Assembly (NCBI GenBank): GCA_002189035.1
Contig: NEEC01000011.1
Span: 2,046,001 to 2,110,000, forward strand
Direction: 5' to 3'
DNA length: 64,000 nt
Source: Utricularia gibba
Lineage: Eukaryota > Streptophyta > Magnoliopsida > Lamiales > Lentibulariaceae
Shown: positions 22,025 through 35,854 of the stretch, piece by piece
How positions within the stretch are numbered: the stretch's first letter is position 1
Layout of the letters: each line of letters starts with the position of its first letter
Program-made: the position numbers and the translations under genes
Notes under the pieces: model-generated
Databases searched by the model: none
The model's input: only the letters and a program-made list of their open reading frames with translations
What the model was told of the DNA's origin: nothing

Positions 22025-24929
22025 ATGGCAGCCAACAGATTTGCCACCATGTTGCACAGAAAAACCAATAGGATCACTGTTATTTTGGTTTACGCAGCTC
22101 TGGAATGGTGTCTGATACTTTTATTGTTTCTAAGTTCTCTATTTTCTCATCTGATCATTAAGTTTGCAAACTTTTTTGGGCTCCAGCCTCCTTGCCTTTG
22201 GTGTACTAGAATCGATCATATTTTCGGTTCATCAAATGGGAATAAGAATTTGCATAGGGATCTTCTATGTGAAGCTCATGCCAAGCAAGTTTCGAGATTT
22301 GGGTTTTGTTCGATTCACCATAGATTGGCTGAATCTCAAGATATGTGTCATGATTGCTTGTTCTCTATGCCAGAGTTTGGTTGCTTCTCAGGGACTAAAG
22401 ACTTCGGGTTCACTCCAAATGACGAAATGGATCAAACTTCTAAGTGCTCTTGTTGTGGGATAAATTTAATTTGCAGAAGAACTTCTTCTTTGGATGATTT
22501 GGCTCATGCCCATGTTTCTAAAGAGGGAGATAATGGCTTTGATTATCTGGAAAGTTGTGATTCTGATAAAAAAACACTAGTTCTTGAAGATGACAATGTC
22601 AAGGAGCGTGTTCACGTTTTTAAAGAATCTTCTTCCAATCAGCATCTGGAGTATTTCTTGGACCACACAGGTCATAACTTGGTTCTTGTGAAGGATGAAG
22701 AAATTACAAATATCAAATGCGATGATAAGGCTGAGAATCAAGAATGCAGGTCAGTTATTGATACTGAGGTTGTAAAGAGGGAAGCTTTGTCTGATGATAA
22801 CGGAAGATTTACTGATCTTAGTGTGGATAAAGATCCTAAGGATACCGAGTTTGAAGCTTTATCTGATGGCAATGATAGATTCATTGATCTTGGTATCAGT
22901 CATGAACCTAAAAATACAGATTTTGAAGTTTTATCTGATGATAATGTAAGATTTATTGATCTTGGTGTCAGTGATGAACTTAAAAGTGCAGCTTCTGAAG
23001 CTTTAACTGACGAGAATAGTAGATTCATTGATCTTGATACCAGTCATGAACCTAAAGATGCAGATTTTGAAGCTTTATCAGACGCCAATGATAGATTCAT
23101 TGATCCTGGTGTCAGTGATGAAGCTAAAGATGCAGTTTTTGAAGCTTCGGCTGATGATAAGGGTAGATTCATTGATCTTGGCGTGGATAATGAATCTGAG
23201 GATGCAGTGTCTGGATCCATTCTTATAGAGGACGATGAAAATTCTATTGCTTTTCAAGAAAAAGACATTCCAGTGAATCATAGTGGAGCTCTAAGCACTT
23301 CCCCTTTTGTGGATGCACGTGATTCCCAAGAAACTGCTGAAGCTGGGGAAGCGAAGCCTCTTGATTCTCTTACCGGTACGCTGTTCATTGTTTGATGATT
23401 TCAAATCAACAGGAATTGTGCATGTGAAAGTAAAGCCTAAACCTTTGTGTTGCAGACGATGAAGAAACTGAAGAAGCTGCTCAGCTTCATATTGAAAACG
23501 AGGCAGTTGTCTCAATTGGAACAGAAATCCCTGAACTAGATATGAGTGACGAATTACGAATAATCGAATCTGTTCATACATGCAACATTGATCATGGAGA
23601 TAACTTATCTGGAATTGCAGCCGTTCACAAGTTGGAAGTGCAAGGTAATACCTGGTTCTTTTCTAGCTTTGAAGCATGAATGCAGTTCCTTTTTGCCATT
23701 TTCGTTGACCTGAAGTTCATTCTGTAGGTTCGGAGCAAGTAGAGGAACAGACAGCTGAGTTGCAACCTCTTTCCCTTGGTCACAGTGCATCATTTAACTC
23801 AGAGACTCCAGAGAATGAAGAAGACAGAGTACCTGATACACCTGCATCTATGGACAGTTTTGTTCAGTTGCACAAGAAGGTGCTTTTCCTCGAGAAACGT
23901 AATTCATGGACCGAAGAGTCTTTCGATGGTAGTGTGACAAGTGAACTTGAGATAGGTGATGGGGTAGTGACTGTCGAAAGCTTGAAATCTGCTCTACAGG
24001 CAGAGAGAAAGGCGTTGAAGATACTGTATACTGAATTTGAAGAAGAACGAAACGCTTCTGCGGTGGCAGCTAACCAGACTATGGCCATGATCAATAGACT
24101 TCAAGAAGAGAAAGCTGCTATGCAAATGGAAGCTTTGCAGTATCAGAGAATGATGGAGGAGCAATCTGAGTATGATCAAGATGCTTTGCAGCTTATGAAT
24201 GAGCTTTTGGTGAAAAGGGAGAGTGAAAAACGAGAGCTGGAGAGGGAGTTAGAGGAATGCAGGAAGAAGCTTTTTGAATACGAGGTAAAAGAGGAGGCAA
24301 AAGTGTATGATAAGAACTGCAGAAATGGATTTTCCGCTTCTTTCAGCATCCATGCTGATGAGAATGAAACAGAAACTCAAGAACTTGGAGAGGAATCTAC
24401 TTCTCACAATATGGCTATCGAAGTAAAGGAACCTCTATTCGATTTTGAACACCAAAGGTTGTCCATTCTTGAGCAGCTCTCTGTTCTAGAAGAAAAACTG
24501 TCCACATTGAATGATGCTAAGGATCAACACCCTGTCCAGACTGCAGATGCTCACCTTATCACCAGCGGTGAGGATTCTGTTCATGCTAATGGTTCCCTGG
24601 ACAGCACGGCCGATAGTAAGCATCCTAAGCGTGATAGATCTACTGTTCATAAGGGAAGGTCTCTTCTTCCTTTATTCGACGCGATTTGTGATGATCAAAC
24701 GGTGCAGTCAAATGGAGTGCACAGTACAGAACAAGACTATGAAGAGGAAATGTGCCATCTTTACGAAAGACTAGAGGCTCTTGAAGCGGATAAGGAGTTT
24801 CTTGTGCACTGCATTAGCTCTCTCAATCAAGGTGACAAGGAACTTGTCCATGAAATCCTTCATTCATTAAGGGAACTTAGAAATGTGGGGCTTCAAGCAA
24901 GAGGCAGAAAACATGATAACCACTGGTAA
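22025..24929 (+). CDS. Myosin-binding protein (GTD-binding domain, DUF593)
   Basis: MyoB receptors bind the globular tail of class XI myosins and link them to transport vesicles. Three exons (22025..23375, 23456..23644, 23728..24929) give 913 aa. I chose MAANRFATMLHRK at 22025 because the open frame upstream is not like the family. A membrane segment lies at about residues 19-45 (ITVILVYAALEWCLILLLFL), followed by a Cys-rich part (PPCLWCTRIDHIF, CCGINLICRR). The GTD-binding domain is in exon 3 from VTVESLKSALQAERKALKIL through a long coiled coil (EEERNASAVAANQTMAMINR, DALQLMNELLVKRESEKREL). A second coiled coil is at the C-terminus. Between residues about 253 and 396 there are six 24-residue acidic repeats of the pattern EALSDDNxRFIDLGVSDE. 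Confidence 0.92.
22781..23212 (+). repeat. Six in-frame 72-bp repeats in the MyoB gene
   Basis: Six consecutive 72-bp units encode 24 residues each. Invariant features are E at position 1, RF at 9-10 and D at 12. The third unit begins EVLSDDN, the others EA. The units are diverged, so the array is older than the 30-bp repeat at 15461, but it keeps the frame. Confidence 0.9.
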
Positions 24930-26220
24930 ACACCAGAAACTCAAACCAAAATTCCATTTTGCCTTTTCACTCTCTTTTTGGCATCATTTGTCTTCATATT
25001 TTCTACCAGAAACGGTGCCATGTGCCTCCTAGAGTTGCTGTTTTTGTTGGGTTCTTAGGGAAAAGGGGAATGATGAATGCATGTGTGTGTAAGTATCGTC
25101 AATGGTGGACCATAACCCACCGTCTGTATGTGCTTTTTGGGATGAGAGTCACAGAGAAAAGCTTGGCCAGACAAAATACGTTGTTGTTAAGGAATATTCC
25201 ATGCCAGGCTGCTGCAAGAAATAGGATTAGATTCTTGCATTATTTTCTTAATTCTTTTATGAAACCGAGGAAGAGACGAGCAGGGCGTTCATTCTCTCCC
25301 TTTATTGCTGCACATAGCGACAGAAGTCCGCGTCTGTTTTGAAGGACAGTTGTATACGTCGTATCATATGCTTGTAATAACTGTATATAAAGAGTGAGTG
25401 TGATTGTGTTTGCTTCCCCCTTCGTTTCCTTTGTCATTGTTATGGGCACTTGTCGAGTAGACGAAAAATGCGAAATGGATCGGAGGATGGACCGACCATT
25501 TGGAGGCGGAGGGACTCGACCAAAATGAAGAGCTCGCCGGCGGCATGATCATCAGGAGAACAATTCGAACAGCGACTACCCAGTTGGGGCATGGAACCGT
25601 TGACCCTCAGAATAACTTCACTAAAGCTTCATATGGTGAGACTTCATGCGTTGAGAAAAAGCTCCATTTTGAGCGCTCCAGTTTCTCCACTCGAACTGGG
25701 TTGGCAAGAATCTATAGAAGCTCGTATTTTTATGGACGGTGGCTCTGATCTTGACGGGATGCGCATTCCATTTCATCCCCCAAAATCTCTGTAGAGGAGA
25801 TGAGAGCTAGTGAACCCTAATCAACCCATGAATGCCGGTGATGTGCAGATGGTAGTTTTCTAAATAACCGTGTCATCATTTCTCCTTTTGTAGTGAAAGA
25901 TAAAGCTCTGCGCTAAACTGCTAAACGAAGCCCCCAGATTCAGAAAGAAAAGGAAGTATGTGAGCCGCATCTACCTTATCTCAATCGGATAATCGCTCTT
26001 GAAACTTTGGTGTAGCTTTTTTTGAGCCATTATAATTATATTTGGGGATCACTCACTCCAATCACCAGTCACCAATCCATTGGTGGATTACCAGTTTTTT
26101 CTGTTTGTGAGGTGTCACGAACACTCGTCATCTTTTTCGGATCTTGTGATTACATTCTTGAATTTATTGTTGGGCATTTTCTGAGTGGTGATTGGGATAG
26201 GATTTGGAATCGTAGGAAAT
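24930..26220. other. 3' flank of MyoB gene and upstream region of PGM
   Basis: The first 450 bases are probable 3' UTR. The open frame at 25500-25748 has no family match. The part from about 25900 to 26220 is probably the 5' leader of phosphoglucomutase, possibly with a leader intron. No further gene recognised. Confidence 0.5.
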
Positions 26221-29759
<3,539 letters not shown>

Positions 29760-29985
29760 ACGCGATGATGCCGAAAACATAAGAGAAGGTTGTGTTGGAA
29801 TGGAATGTGCATACAATTCCAAGTATGTGTGGTATTGATGTCGTGGTTGAAAAATACTTGATATAATTATTTAATTAATGTTATATTTGAATTATTTGTA
29901 TTTAGATAAATATATATTATTTAATGAAAATTAAAAATTTAGTTATTATATAATTCTTTCTCATATATCATAAATAAATAAATAA

Positions 29986-30034
<49 letters not shown>

Positions 30035-30304
30035 TTTAAAAGTCAAAAGAGCTAATATGTCTAACTTTGACTATAAAATTGAAGTGGACTAATAAGTGTT
30101 TAGTATTAATAAAATATTGATGTTATTCGCTGAATAAAAATAATACAATATAATCTATCAAACCGTATCGTGCCACGTGTATTTTCCCAGAGTACTGTGT
30201 GTGTGTTCTGTGCTGTCTTCTGGACAAGCACTCACTGTGTTATTTCTTCGTCCCAAAGGCATTGCGAAGTCGTCGTCCCCAGGCATTAAATTACAGGAGT
30301 AGAT
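29760..30304. other. Intergenic region with an AT microsatellite
   Basis: Follows the PGM stop codon. A short (AAAT)n run leads into a (TA)n tract at about 29990-30030. A G-box CACGTG lies at 30174-30179, about 210 bases upstream of the first CNR-like start codon. No gene recognised. Confidence 0.6.
29988..30031. repeat. (TA)n microsatellite
   Basis: About 20 uninterrupted TA units flanked by (AAAT)n on the left and a T run on the right. Such tracts vary in length between individuals. Confidence 0.9.
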
Positions 30305-30389
30305 GCTTCTCTTTCACGTCCATTTTGTATTATTTTGACCCCGCACGATCGTTCATAGCTTCCCCTTGCCCTTCTTCCTCATCCATCTG

Positions 30390-31271
30390 ATGGCCTCCGA
30401 CGACAAGAATCTTCCCCATGTCAGCCCGGTTGCGCCTCCGGTTTACATGGGGACTCCGGTCACCGCTAATTGGTCGACCGGGCTTTGCGACTGCACCTCC
30501 GACATGACAAACTGTGAGTCGATGATGGGACCTGTTAATTGATCCGACTGCGGCCTTGTAAGATAAATCCTTGCTTTTTTGCTCAGGCTGCATAACGTGC
30601 TGGTGCCCCTGCATCACCTTCGGCCAAATCGCGGAGATTATCGATAGAGGAACCGCGTGTAAGTCATCCAAACTCTTCCCCATCATCAAAGTTCACGGCT
30701 TCACTCCGTTAACTTTGTCTTTTTGAGGAGCACTCTTTCGAGATCTTTAAGATGGATAGATGATCTGATCGCGTCGCTTGTCGCTGCAGCCTGCGGACTG
30801 AGCGGGGCGCTCTACTTTCTGATTGGTGCTGTCACGGGGTGCCCCTGCATCTACTCCTGCTTCTACAGAGCCAAACTGAGGAGCCAGTACTCCCTCCCGG
30901 ATGCACCTTGTGGTGACTGCTTGACTCATTGCTTCTGCGAGCTGTGTGCTCTTTGCCAGGAATACCGCGAGCTCAAGAATCGCGGCTTCGACGTGCCTCT
31001 CGGTACGTACCTGTTTCGATCCTCGTAATTTCTGTGGGTAAATCTACGGATACGAAACCCATGAGCCGATCCACTCCTTACACCATGGATCTCAACAGAT
31101 CCCCTTGAATTTGAATGTCACAGGAACTCGTTTGATTCTTCCGACGTGAATCTGTTTCAGGTTCTAGACTCTCATTAATCGATGTTATTCTTTTCAGGCT
31201 GGCAGGGGAATATGCAAGCACAGAATCCTGGATATGCGGCGCCGCCGGTGATGCCGGGAATGCAACGCTAG
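30390..31271 (+). CDS. PLAC8 family protein (cell number regulator/PCR-like), intact copy
   Basis: Cys-rich small membrane protein of the PLAC8 family, which in plants covers cell number regulators and plant cadmium resistance proteins. Exons 30390..30513, 30587..30658, 30790..31002 and 31198..31271 give 160 aa. Landmarks are [28 protein letters not shown] (the CCxxCxCPC motif), [20 protein letters not shown] with the membrane segment, and [27 protein letters not shown]. The C-terminus ends [10 protein letters not shown]. The role may be heavy-metal efflux or control of cell number; the sequence alone does not decide. This is the left member of a tandem duplication; the right member (32504-33900) is broken. 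Confidence 0.92.
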
Positions 31272-32503
31272 AGGAGGTGAAAGTCTCCCTTCCACGGCTG
31301 ACTTTTTACTGTTATTTGTTACTCTACAAAAGTAAAAAACTGGTATGTGTTTTAAAAAAATTAACCGTTCATGATAGTGAATCTATCCCGCTTTCAAACC
31401 TAATAAAATTCAATATTATAATTTTTTACATTCATATCCGTAATTCGACGAATAAAATGATACTTTTGATAGAATTATATCATATTTGTATCTTATATAA
31501 TTTAAATTGATGATTGTTATATTATGTTTGTATTTATATATGATACATCATTAAAATGATGATATCATCAAAACTAATTAATTTTGGTAACATAATAAAT
31601 TAAATATATAATTTAATAAGTTTAAAAATAAATTATTTTTAAAAATTAAATAACTTATTATATAATTTTAAAATTAAAACTTTTTATATTGATTATAATT
31701 TGAAATACTGTCCACAAACTCCAACCATATATAAACACAAATAATTTATAATACTCTATTAATTAAATTAAGCATGTTTAATGAATCGTGAGCAAGTTGC
31801 AGAAAAAACCAGTGACACAATACACCATCCATCATCCATGAGGTGCATGCAACATGCATCCTATGGCTTCTCTCATTATAATATAATATACGATAACGCG
31901 AAAAAAAAAACCGTTGCAAGACAGCAACTTGACATAGCGCATCATCCGCCGCCGCCCTCCTTGCTGGACGGCGGCCGGACCTCCGGACCGGAGCCTGGCT
32001 TAACCGTGTACGGGGCTTGAGGCACCGCTAGGATCGTTTCAGAAGCTACAAGGAGTTACCAGAATGGATTGGAATAAGAAATCTAAAAAATCATGTAATA
32101 GCTATTAAAATATACAATACCATATCATAAAATGAAATTAACATAATCAAATATATATAAAAAATTACAGATTACAAGTAATACATTGGATATAATCTTT
32201 TTTAATATGATTCATATTTTTTATATACTTAAGTTTTACGCGTGTACTCGTATGATCCATCGGATCCTAAATTTCAACAATAACATGTGATATCTAAATA
32301 CACAATAAACATAAATTACATTAAAAAACATTAGATACAATAATAAAATACTAATGATATACCATATCTTTTATTATTTTATTTTAATTTATCAACTTGA
32401 CATTGTTTGTTCATGCTTATCTTTCCAGTCCATTGTGTATTATTTCGACCCCACGCGCTCGTTCATAGCTTAGCTTCCCTTTGCCCTTCTTTTCATCCAT
32501 CTG
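31272..32503. other. Region between the two CNR copies
   Basis: Outside the JAZ fragment, 31272-31790 and 32060-32410 are AT-rich with no recognised gene. The stretch 31780-31900 is shared with 34320-34440 (it includes the words CATGAGGTGCATGCAACATG) and is common 3' flank of the convergent pair. Unit 2 starts near 32413. Confidence 0.6.
31925..32060 (-). pseudogene. JAZ 3'-end fragment lacking the Jas motif
   Basis: On the minus strand this segment matches the 3' end of the intact JAZ gene at 34464-34730. It has a bit of the last long intron, then the first codons of the Jas exon (VPQ). It then jumps straight to the last exon (PYTVKPGSGPEVRPPSSKEG). The core Jas residues, the Jas intron and the start of the last exon are missing. 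The lost piece is bordered in the intact copy by the short repeat AGCCC, which suggests a microhomology deletion. No upstream JAZ exons are present, so this cannot make a JAZ protein. Confidence 0.85.
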
Positions 32504-33900
32504 ATGGCCTCCGACGACAAGAATCCTCCCCATTTCAGCCCGGCGGCGCCTCCGGTGTACATGGGGACTCCGGTCGCCGCTCCCTGGTCGACCGGGCTTT
32601 CCGACTGCACCTCCGACGTCGAAAACTGTACGTCGATGATGGGACTTGTTAATTCATCTGTGGACTGTGGCCTTGTTCCTTTATGATAAATCCTTGCTTT
32701 TTTGCTCAGGCTGCATAACGTGCTGGTGCCCCTGCATCACCTTCGCCCAAATCGCGGAGATCATCGATAGAGGGAACCACGTGTAAGTCATCCAAACTCT
32801 TCCCCATCTTCAAAGTTGGAAACCACTTCTATTTTTACGAAATTCAATTATATTTACGTAGAATTGATTTTACCTTCTAAACATGTACCTTAGAATTGAT
32901 TTTTTAGAATCAATTCAATTTTCAGAAAAGCATGAATGTATATCTTTTCATTTAGAATTGTTTTTTCAGAATTGATTTAAGAAATGAATTTAATTCATAT
33001 ATTAATACAAAATTACAAATAATATAATTTTTTAAAATAAATACTAATTTATATTTTTTTAAAAAAATATTCTAATTTTACGGTTTAGGGTTTTACAAAT
33101 TTTCAATTAATAATATAAGAATCATTGATTTAAAAATTTTTAAATAGTTTGATAAATATTGATGGTATATAATATATTTTATTTAAATAAATTCACAAAA
33201 TATAATTATTAATAAATATGTAATTTAGTTATAAAAATAACTTCTTATTGTTTTTTTCAATCCAAACAGATTTCAATTTTATAATAATCATTATCAAAAG
33301 CATTTCTAAACATATATGAATTCTGTTAAAATCAATTGTAGAGTGATTTTTAGAAAGGTTGCCTTCTCTTTTGTCTCTTTGAGGATCACTCTTTCGAAAT
33401 CTTCAAAACGGACAATACGAATAGATGATGATCTGATACCGACGCTTGTGGCTGCAGCCTGCGGACTGGGCGGGGCGCTCTACTTTCTGGTCGGATCTGT
33501 CACGGGGTGCCCCTGCATCTACTCCTGCTTCTACAGAACCAAACTCAGGAGCCAGTACTCGCTCCCGGAGGCGCCTTGTGGTGACTGCTTCACTCGTTGC
33601 TTCTGCGAGCAGTGTGCTCTTTGCCAGGAATACCGCGAGCTCAAGAATCGCGGCTTCAACATGGCTCTCGGGACGTACCTGCTTCGATCCTCCTGAGAAA
33701 TTTCTCTGGGTAAATCTACGGATACAAATCCTCCTTGAATTTGAACGCCACAGGAACTCGTTTGATTCATCTGATGTGAATCTGTTTCAGGTTCTAGACT
33801 CTCATGAATCGATGTTTTTTGTGCAGGCTGGCAGGGGAATGTGCAAGCCCAGAATCCTGGATTTGCGGCGCCGCCGGTGATGCCGGGAATGCAACGCTAG
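32504..33900 (+). pseudogene. PLAC8/CNR-like pseudogene, right copy
   Basis: Same exon plan as the intact copy: 32504..32627, 32710..32782, 33458..33670 and 33827..33900. Two lesions are visible. Exon 2 has 73 nt against 72 (GAGGGAACC against GAGGAACC), which breaks the frame into exon 3. The donor after exon 3 reads GG at 33671-33672 where the sister has GT; reading on gives LGTYLLRSS and a stop. One conserved Cys is also lost (GLSDCTSD against GLCDCTSD). Intron 2 is 675 nt against 131. Exon 3 still reads well ([20 protein letters not shown]), so decay is recent. Transcription is possible; a full PLAC8 protein is not. Confidence 0.85.
32825..33355. mobile_element. Putative MITE-like insertion in CNR pseudogene intron 2
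   Basis: The right CNR copy has about 540 extra AT-rich bases here compared with the left copy. Near the ends lie inverted segments TTTACGTAGAATTGATTTTA (32853-32872) and TAAAATCAATTGTAGAGTGA (33327-33346), matching with a few differences. The outermost ends and target-site copies are not clear, so family assignment is not possible. Confidence 0.45.
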
Positions 33901-34463
33901 AGGGGGTGAAATTCTCCGTTCCACGGCTGACTTTCTTACCGTGGTTTGTTACTCCGGCAAAAGTAAAAATAAAAAACTGTTGTGTGTTTGTTAAACAATG
34001 TTGTGAAAAATTTTTAAAATTTGTTTTTATTTTTTAAAATTATTTTTGAAAATTAAAAATTAAAAATAAAAATTAACAATTAATTATTTTTACAAAATTA
34101 ATTTTTATAATTATAATTTTAAAAGTATTTTTGATATAATTAATTTTACAATTAAAATGTTATAAAACAAAAATATTTTTACTTTTAAAAAATAAAAATA
34201 AATTTTAAAAATTTTCCAAAACACTTCTTAGTTTGTTGATTTCATTTAATATTTATAATTGTATAGCATATATTTATAAAAATACAATTATCTAAAAATA
34301 TATTATTAATTAACTTAAGCATGTTTAATGAATCATGAGCAAGTTCCATAAAAAACGTGATACAGGACACCATCCATCATCCATGAGGTGCATGCAACAT
34401 GCATCCTATGGCTTCTCTCATTATAATATAATACATGATAATGCTAAAAAAATTCACAGCGCA
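33901..34463. other. Convergent 3' flanks of the CNR pseudogene and JAZ
   Basis: AT-rich except for the segment 34320-34463, which is shared with unit 1. It is the combined 3' UTR space of two convergent genes. No gene recognised. Confidence 0.55.
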
Positions 34464-35854
34464 TCATGCGCCGCCGCCCTCCTTGCCGGACGGCGGCCGG
34501 ACCTCCGGACCGGAGCCTGGCTTAATTGTGTATGGGGCTGGAGTCATCACCCTGGGTTCCCAATTCATATGCATCAGTATTTTGGTGAATGAAGAATGGA
34601 GGAGACTGGTAGCTTACCGCTCTTTGCGCTTCTCCAAGAACCGAGCCAGAGATGCTTTGCGGGCTTGAGGCACCGCTGTACGTGAGAAGGAAGCAGGATT
34701 AGTTTCAGAAGCTACAAGGAGTTAAAAGAATGGATTGGAGGAATACACGGAGAAAATACCTGAAGACGCTGCAGCAGAAGTAGGTCTCGTGATGGAGGCC
34801 TCCACCTTAACGGATTGAGTATCATTAATCGCCGCCGCAGGGGCTGCGTCTGTTGGGTGGGAGGAAACGGAGATCGGGCTTGCGTGGCGGGAATTGACAA
34901 CACGGTCGCCGGAGGCGGCGACCTTTTGCTGGTCAAAGGTGAGGGGTGGAGGAGTAGCCAATTTTCCAGCAAGGCACATGAGTGCTTTCGCCTGAACTCA
35001 AAACATCTCCGGTCAAACAAAAGAAAGGGATCAGATGAACAAGAAATGGAGTATCGATTACGAACCTTCTCCGGCGTGATGTTGTCAAAAACAGTAACGG
35101 AGCCGCCGTAGAATATAGTTAGCTGCGCCGGGAGATCACGAGCCTTGGTGTTGACTCTGTAAAGAGAAAATAAATGTTGCAAATCGGGTTTATAACATAT
35201 CAAACGTTAAATCGAGACAGAGTCATAAGAAACAGAGCAATATTCACACCTCTGTTCAGTAACGCCGACGACGGAAGAAGGTGAAACAGCGGGGGGCTTA
35301 AGAAAAAAGTGCTGGACAGAATTCTGATCATATCCCGCAAAACACAAGCCCGAATCAAGAAAATGCTTAAGAATAAAAGAGGTTCCATTGTGTAGGAAAA
35401 GAGATGCCCCTGTTACCTTTGCCTGCTTCTCATTTTGATCAGATTTGGGAGGTGTGACAGCAGAAACCTTGTTCGAAAACAGCCATGTAACTCCAGGACT
35501 CCGTGCAAATCCTGAAGATGAGCGGGAAAAAATGACTTCTTATACACAGAGAAAGCAAACTGGATAAGTGAAATGAAGATACATATCTCTTTCGATATCA
35601 AGCTATCCCAGAACAACCTCATCACGAGTCAAGCAACAAAGAACCCAGAAAATAACAAGAACAAAGATTCAAGAAAAAAAAGCCAACAAACTGTAATACT
35701 AGAAGAACAAAGTCAGCTTAAAATCAAAGCTCAAGAACCGCGAATCGGAAGCAGCACAGAAAGGAACAAAAAACAAACCAGAATCTTCAGATCCCCCTTC
35801 TACAAACTCCTCTTTCACAACCCTTGAATTCAAACCCATGAAATCTCTCTCCAT
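34464..35854 (-). CDS. JAZ/TIFY repressor of jasmonate signalling
   Basis: Nuclear repressor that binds MYC factors and is degraded through COI1 when jasmonoyl-isoleucine is present. Seven exons on the minus strand: 35779..35854, 35417..35511, 35250..35323, 35066..35156, 34760..34991, 34618..34675 and 34464..34551, giving 237 aa. The N-terminus MERDFMGLNSR resembles the TIFY6 (JAZ3/4) group, followed by VTWLFSNKVSA. The ZIM/TIFY motif is PAQLTIFYGGSVTVFDNITP. The Jas motif is VPQARKASLARFLEKRKERV, split after KER by a 66-nt intron, and closes with APY. The protein ends GPEVRPPSGKEGGGA. The last two exons are duplicated at 31925-32060. Three G-boxes lie 600-740 bases upstream. Confidence 0.93.

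Larger units (their letters stand above)
30305..32060. repeat. Segmental duplication, unit 1 (CNR gene plus JAZ 3' fragment)
   Basis: The unit begins about 85 bases upstream of the CNR start with sequence shared with 32413 onward (TATTATTTCGACCCC-like) and ends in a JAZ intron remnant (CAGAAGCTACAAGGAGTTA). The matching unit 2 runs from about 32413 to 34730. Borders are estimated by eye to within about 20 bases. Confidence 0.85.
32413..34730. repeat. Segmental duplication, unit 2 (CNR pseudogene plus intact JAZ 3' end)
   Basis: Direct repeat of unit 1 in the same orientation. It contains the same convergent pair, CNR on plus and JAZ on minus. The right border lies inside the JAZ intron at 34676-34759, so only the last two JAZ exons were part of the duplicated block. 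Unit 2 is longer mainly because of extra AT-rich sequence inside CNR intron 2. Confidence 0.85.

Noticed and set aside
25500-25748. Open frame in the PGM upstream region as a transit peptide
   Set aside because: It is 470 bases from the PGM start with no splice path in frame, and the enzyme sequence fits the cytosolic form.
34435-34668. Plus-strand open frame over the JAZ 3' end
   Set aside because: Antisense shadow of the JAZ last exons; it arises from GC-rich coding DNA.
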